A DNA stretch of 64,000 nt from Pseudomonadota bacterium. GTDB taxonomy: Bacteria > Pseudomonadota > Gammaproteobacteria > Burkholderiales > Ferrovaceae. Positions 60,841 through 64,000 of this stretch are shown in pieces (position 1 is the stretch's first letter; each line of letters begins with the position of its first letter). The notes beneath the pieces are model-generated. The model did no database searches, was not told the origin of the DNA, and saw only the letters and a list, made by a program, of their open reading frames with translations. The stretch covers positions 124,001 through 188,000 of the forward strand of contig JAJZBQ010000004.1 of assembly GCA_021798835.1 (NCBI GenBank). Reading direction: 5' to 3'. Both the position numbers and the translations under genes were made by a program.

Positions 60841-61359
60841 ATGAAAAGCTCCATCAAGCAACTCACCTTGGCTGCCGTGCTGTCGCTGGCTGCCGCATCT
60901 GCCATGGCCGACATGAACGCTGCAACCGATACCTATGTGGGCGGTGATCTGGGTCGCGCCAATGCCACCGGCATCGGCAATTCCGGTACGGCCTTTGGTG
61001 CCTTCGTCGGTCAGGAATGGAATCGCTCGTTCGGTGTCGAACTGGGTTACAACCATTTCCCCAGCGCCAACGGCGTCAGCATCTATTCTGTCAGCGTCAC
61101 CGGTTTTGACACCCTGTACTTCGACAACGCCAAGACCATCGGTGCGGTAGGTGAACTGGGTGGGAATTACTCGAATGTCTCTGGTTATGGCACGGGCGTG
61201 TCCGGGGTTGCCTTTTCTTTCGGGGCTGGTCTGCGCTACAACTTGGACAAGAATGTTGAAGGCCGTCTGATGTATGTTCGCAACGACCTGGCCAACAACA
61301 CCTACTACTCACAAAACGCCGAGAATCTTATTACACTGGGCGTCGCCTATCATTTCTAA
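60841..61359 (+). CDS. Small outer-membrane beta-barrel protein
   Basis: 172 residues with a signal peptide (LTLAAVLSLAAASAMA). The remainder matches eight-stranded OmpA/OmpX-like barrels: YVGGDLGRANATGIG, FVGQEWNRSFGVELGYNHF, FSFGAGLRYNLDKNVEGRLMYVR and a terminal VAYHF with C-terminal Phe. It is one of few rightward genes of the element, with a GAGAGG ribosome-binding site and its own terminator. It may act in surface exclusion or adhesion, but this is unproven. Confidence 0.78.
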   Translation: MKSSIKQLTLAAVLSLAAASAMADMNAATDTYVGGDLGRANATGIGNSGTAFGAFVGQEWNRSFGVELGYNHFPSANGVSIYSVSVTGFDTLYFDNAKTIGAVGELGGNYSNVSGYGTGVSGVAFSFGAGLRYNLDKNVEGRLMYVRNDLANNTYYSQNAENLITLGVAYHF

Positions 61360-61384
61360 GGCGCTTGGTCGTTGCCTGGATAAC

Positions 61385-61412
61385 AAGCCCATGCCTGATG
61401 GCGTGGGTTTTT
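61385..61412 (+). terminator. Rho-independent terminator after the barrel gene
   Basis: CCCATGCC-TGAT-GGCGTGGG stem followed by five T, about 25 nt after the stop. Confidence 0.8.
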
Positions 61413-61439
61413 AAGAACAAGGAAAACAAAGGAAGAAAA

Positions 61440-62060
61440 ATGTTCAAAAAAGCAATCGTATTGTCAGCACTTGCCGCCACCGTCATGCTCGCTGGGTGTG
61501 CGCCTACTGATTTCGTTCAGCCGGACGCGCAAAAAATCGCAGTTGGGAAATCGACATGGCAAGATGTTCTTGCTGTATCAGATAACGACCACAAACCAGG
61601 CGACTCGACATTTATCGACAATGATTCTGGAAAAACCATTCGAGTTATGTCATTCGTGTACTCGAAGGGGGCGGATTTTGTTGGAATGACTATTCAGCGC
61701 CACACCCAGTATTATTTTTTCAACAACAACATCTTGATTGGCCAACTTTATGACAGCACCTTTGACAAGGATTCCACTGATTTCGATGAAAGCAAGGCAT
61801 CGCAAATCAAAGAAGGTGTGACAAACAAGAGTCAGGTTGTTGCCCTCATGGGCAACCCAGCCGGAAACGCCATTTATCCCATGGCCAAAAAACCTGGTGA
61901 TACTGAGTTGATATACCAGTATTCGCATGCACGGCTGGCCGGTGTGTTCACGACAACGGAAACGAAATCTTTCAATGTTTCGTTTGACTCCAACGGGATT
62001 GTTGACCGTGTTCAGTTCAACGATGGTCGTGGTTATGGATTCGCTGCCAGCAGCCGGTAA
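61440..62060 (+). CDS. Lipoprotein with SmpA/BamE-like character
   Basis: 206 residues from the ATG at 61440; the frame extends upstream into the terminator. Lipobox LAGC (IVLSALAATVMLAGCAPTDF). The motif VGKSTWQDVLAV and the later KEGVTNKSQVVALMGNPAGNAIYP look like two copies of the G-x-T-x-x-x-V-x-x-x-x-G-x-P element of SmpA/OmlA-type lipoproteins, and the C-terminus has FNVSFDSNGIVDRVQF. Outer-membrane anchored; function in the element unknown. GGAAG precedes the ATG. Confidence 0.7.
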   Translation: MFKKAIVLSALAATVMLAGCAPTDFVQPDAQKIAVGKSTWQDVLAVSDNDHKPGDSTFIDNDSGKTIRVMSFVYSKGADFVGMTIQRHTQYYFFNNNILIGQLYDSTFDKDSTDFDESKASQIKEGVTNKSQVVALMGNPAGNAIYPMAKKPGDTELIYQYSHARLAGVFTTTETKSFNVSFDSNGIVDRVQFNDGRGYGFAASSR

Positions 62061-62068
62061 ACTCCACC

Positions 62069-62115
62069 TTGTTTTGGCCTGGTTGCTTATCACGGCAACC
62101 AGGGTGGCTTTTCTT
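62069..62115 (+). terminator. Rho-independent terminator after the lipoprotein gene
   Basis: CTGGTTGC and GCAACCAG pair around an 8-nt loop, with CCACC/GGTGG flanks, and TTTTCTTT follows. Confidence 0.7.
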
Positions 62116-62192
62116 TCCCTATTGTCCCCTCCTCCAATCCTGTTCAGCCCCCCTACCTTCGAGAGTTCTGGCGTATCTGGTACAATCCACGC

Positions 62193-62324
62193 ATGATGAA
62201 CATCGACATCGCCGAAATCAGGACTACAATATCCGGCATCAAATCGGAGATACGCACCATCAACCTGATGCTTGCCGTGATCACGGCAGGTATTGCATTG
62301 CTCGTCGTCGCCTCATATTTCTAG
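62193..62324 (+). CDS. Small coiled-coil/membrane protein (43 residues)
   Basis: Read directly: MMNIDIAEIRTTISGIKSEI, then a C-terminal membrane span (INLMLAVITAGIALLVVASYF). This amphipathic-helix-plus-span layout resembles small phage or element proteins such as the XhlA type. No strong ribosome-binding site is seen, and it is shorter than usual calling limits. Confidence 0.45.
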   Translation: MMNIDIAEIRTTISGIKSEIRTINLMLAVITAGIALLVVASYF

Positions 62325-62369
62325 GGTGGCTGGTCAAAGAAGCCCCTACTTGGCCATGATTCGGTGCGA

Positions 62370-62561
62370 TTACTCGACCGGGCTATCTGATGTGCCGGGC
62401 TGAATCATTTTTTTGAGCAGTGAATCAAGATGTTCCGGCGTTTCGATCCCGTGCTGCTTCAGCATTTTCACCATTTTCGCTTCGGATTTTTCCCGAAGTT
62501 GATTGATCTTGTTTTCAATCCTGCGTTTGCGTTCAAACAGTGCGTCGATGCTCGATGTCAT
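62370..62561 (-). CDS. Small coiled-coil protein
   Basis: 63 residues from the ATG at 62561 (MTSSIDALFERKRRIENKIN). Charged heptad-like sequence (IENKINQLREKSEAKMVKMLKQHGIE) indicates a coiled coil; the tail HLDSLLKKMIQPGTSDSPVE is short. AAGGAGT precedes the ATG. No family recognised; a DNA-binding or regulatory role near the iteron-like region upstream is only a guess. Confidence 0.55.
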   Translation of the reverse strand: MTSSIDALFERKRRIENKINQLREKSEAKMVKMLKQHGIETPEHLDSLLKKMIQPGTSDSPVE

Positions 62562-62592
62562 GTTGTTACTCCTTGTTCGTATCGTCCAGATC

Positions 62593-62808
62593 ACTTATTA
62601 AGTTCATGTTCGTGTATCCTGTTGTTTACGCTTCAAAATTCATGGTTTATGAAAAAAATTAATAACTTTTGGTTGCTTTCGAGCGATTTTTGGCTTTTTT
62701 CCAACAAAACTTATTAACTTCTTCAGACAATCTCTTAACGGATTGATTTTGGTTGATTTTATAGATCGCAAAGTTAATAAGTACCGACACTTATTAACTT
62801 CCTCAGAT
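62593..62808. repeat. Iteron-like AT-rich repeats (ACTTATTAACTT)
   Basis: ACTTATTAACTT occurs at 62709-62720 and 62789-62800 in direct orientation, with matching flanks (CYTCAGA), and at 62771-62782 inverted. The last two form a 12-bp-arm hairpin with a 6-nt loop. A partial copy (ACTTATTAAG) is at 62593-62602. The AT-rich setting and repeats suit a replication origin or a regulator array, upstream of the 63-residue coiled-coil gene. Confidence 0.55.
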
Positions 62809-63008
62809 CAGTAACAGTAGTGGAAACCGCCCTGGTTGTCGGTCGGGCCTTCTGTGCAGGCTGTTTCTGGCACCTCTCCTGCATGGTCATACCACGTCCC
62901 ACCCGCGACTGGCTCTACGGCTGATTTTGATGCGTTTTGAGCGACATTCGCCACTCCAGACTGAACTGAGGGCGGTTCCAGATAAAAACGCGCTATAGGC
63001 GCTTCCAT
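62808..63008 (-). CDS. Small protein of unknown function, out of frame with and overlapping the next gene upstream
   Basis: 66 residues (MEAPIARFYLEPPSVQSGVA ... GGFHYCY). The composition looks like a genuine, possibly secreted, C-terminal domain with two Cys. Its first 122 nt overlap the end of the 62887-63276 gene in another frame. It may be a separate overlapping gene with a weak GGGAAAG box, or the true C-terminus of that gene displaced by a frameshift. Confidence 0.4.
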   Translation of the reverse strand: MEAPIARFYLEPPSVQSGVANVAQNASKSAVEPVAGGTWYDHAGEVPETACTEGPTDNQGGFHYCY

Positions 63009-63276
63009 AGGCTTTCCCGCCCATGTTATTTTTTACCCCGGCCATCGCCGCACCCAACTGAGGCTGAATTGCCTGCCAAACGGCCTTGTACATCCCGGCA
63101 AACACCCCGTAAGCAACATGCGCTGCCTCCATCCCAACCGCTGCGGCTTGTCCTCCCACAACTGCGGCAGAGGCAACGGTAGGGGCCGCCACGCCAGATG
63201 ACACCACACCATGACCACCAGCATGGCCACCCAACATAAACCAGGCCAACACCCCGGCTATCGTCAATTTGTACAC
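62887..63276 (-). CDS. Small exported or membrane protein of unknown function
   Basis: 129 residues from the GTG at 63276, which has GGGAGGG 5 nt upstream. Hydrophobic N-terminus (VYKLTIAGVLAWFMLGGHAGGHG) then an Ala/Gly/Val-rich stretch (SSGVAAPTVASAAVVGGQAAAVGMEAAHVAYGVFAGMYKAVWQAI). After about residue 95 the sequence becomes basic and odd (CRSKRIKISRRASRGWDVV), consistent with a frameshift into the overlapping frame below. It lies 27 nt after the regulator gene. Confidence 0.5.
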   Translation of the reverse strand: MYKLTIAGVLAWFMLGGHAGGHGVVSSGVAAPTVASAAVVGGQAAAVGMEAAHVAYGVFAGMYKAVWQAIQPQLGAAMAGVKNNMGGKAYGSAYSAFLSGTALSSVWSGECRSKRIKISRRASRGWDVV

Positions 63277-63303
63277 GCCCCTCCCTCCCAACCTAACCTG
63301 TAT

Positions 63304-63768
63304 TTATAGCGAAGCCTGCTGGTCACCCGACTTGCCAGACGCAAAAATCTTGTGGCCGCTGGCATCCTCGTAAAGCAAACCAACCAACATTTTGACCTCT
63401 TGAGGAATCCGTTCCCAATCTGCATCGTTTGGCACATAACCAACCCAACGCGGATCAAGCAGCATCAATTCACGCGCACGAGTAAGTTTCTGCGGTAAGG
63501 TCTGCTCTGACGAAAAATCAGACAACTCCATGATCCCGCTCATCAAGAAAACCTGAGCCGGTGGAATTCCGAGGTAATCAGCGATTCGCCGGTGCACGCG
63601 GAGGGAGAATCCATTGGTCGGACGAAGCCCCCGGAAAATTTGGGAGATGTACGACTGGGAGACATGCAGCAGTTTCGCCAGATCGGCAACAAAGAGGCCA
63701 TCGCGCTCCATTTTTGAACCCAACATCTTGACAAGGGCATTTTCCTGTCTAAATTCGCTTGATTTCAC
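63304..63768 (-). CDS. XRE-type helix-turn-helix regulator
   Basis: 154 residues from a GTG at 63768 with AAGGAG 7 nt upstream; the longer frame upstream covers motif copy i and is rejected. The HTH is LFVADLAKLLHVSQSYISQIFRGLRPTNGFSLRVHRRIADYLGIPPAQVF (residues about 25-75). The C-terminal half (ARELMLLDPRWVGYVPNDADWERIPQEVKMLVGLLYED) is an effector or dimerisation region not recognised. It is preceded by the shared ATTTCGC motif, so it could be a member of, or the controller of, that regulon. Confidence 0.8.
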   Translation of the reverse strand: MKSSEFRQENALVKMLGSKMERDGLFVADLAKLLHVSQSYISQIFRGLRPTNGFSLRVHRRIADYLGIPPAQVFLMSGIMELSDFSSEQTLPQKLTRARELMLLDPRWVGYVPNDADWERIPQEVKMLVGLLYEDASGHKIFASGKSGDQQASL

Positions 63769-63798
63769 AACAATCTCCTTATAGTGGTGACAGTAATA

Positions 63799-63816
63799 GA
63801 TGCGACAGCGCGAAAT
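63799..63816 (-). promoter_or_regulatory. Bipartite motif ATTTCGC-N7-CATC (copy i)
   Basis: Minus strand, 30 nt before the GTG start of the XRE regulator. Confidence 0.7.
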
Positions 63817-64000
63817 CTGGCCGGAAAAAGGGTAGGTGTCTGGAACACTCAGGAAGAGGCCGAAGTGGGCGCGATGACGGCCTGAAACGCTGGACAGCAT
63901 CAAATGGTTTCTGATACCCCCAGGGGGGCACAGAGGGATTCATGGCGGCGAGCATCCGCAGCCTGGCACCGGAAGTCATACCACGCCGAACCCCTGCGAT

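Noticed and set aside
60642..60947. A 101-codon + strand frame upstream of the outer-membrane gene
   Set aside because: It overlaps the signal-peptide region of the well-supported barrel gene in another frame and begins within the oriT hairpin flank.

Overview
This window reads as a betaproteobacterial chromosome (about 1-36.2 kb) joined to the left part of an integrated, conjugation-type mobile element (about 36.3-64 kb, continuing past the window end). The betaproteobacterial assignment is inferred from gene order (yceD-rpmF-plsX-fabH-fabD-fabG-acpP-fabF-mltG-tmk-holB-tatD; rluC divergent from rne) and protein style. The genus cannot be fixed by reading alone.

Chromosomal part. The left edge carries NAD and pantothenate genes (nadC end, nadA, panD). 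A leftward beta-oxidation operon follows (HAD/ECH multifunctional enzyme, thiolase, etfB, etfA). Next come a fused pabB-pabC gene on the + strand and a leftward run of envelope genes: TlpA-PCu(A)C fusion, Cys-rich outer-membrane protein, DUF2946 protein, Sel1-repeat protein, and an EmrA-like/TolC-like pair with no pump. panB, a YceI protein and cytochrome b561 lie upstream of these. The fatty-acid/phospholipid cluster runs leftward from yceD (26.6 kb) to tatD (17.1 kb). A Maf pyrophosphatase and an RsmI-like methyltransferase converge on rluC. rne has a leader of about 420 nt and is followed by a TonB-dependent receptor with its own exbB-exbD-tonB.

Mobile element. A tRNA-Leu(UAG) at 36242-36326 is followed at once by a tyrosine integrase, so the tRNA 3' end is the probable left attachment site. 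Most element genes run leftward. They include a MOBF-type relaxase with no recognisable helicase but a Pro/Gln-rich higher-order repeat tail, a ribbon-helix-helix relaxosome protein, a TraD/VirD4-type coupling protein, a CHC2/Toprim primase-like protein, several lipoproteins and secreted proteins of unknown function, and an XRE-type regulator. There is also a Csu-type (archaic) chaperone-usher pilus operon whose chaperone gene is cut by a complete IS66 with 8-bp target duplication. Two tandem genes encode cold-shock domain, zinc ribbon and CFI-box-CTERM proteins. A plausible oriT hairpin lies upstream of the relaxosome genes. No type IV secretion channel genes are in the window.

The most striking unexplained signal is a bipartite motif, ATTTCGC-N7-CAWC (8 exact copies and one with CTTC). 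It occurs nine times, 30-49 nt upstream of the first gene of nine leftward units, and only in the element. It links relaxosome, coupling protein, primase, secreted proteins, regulator and the pilus genes in one apparent regulon. This suggests the chaperone-usher pilus is co-expressed with transfer functions.
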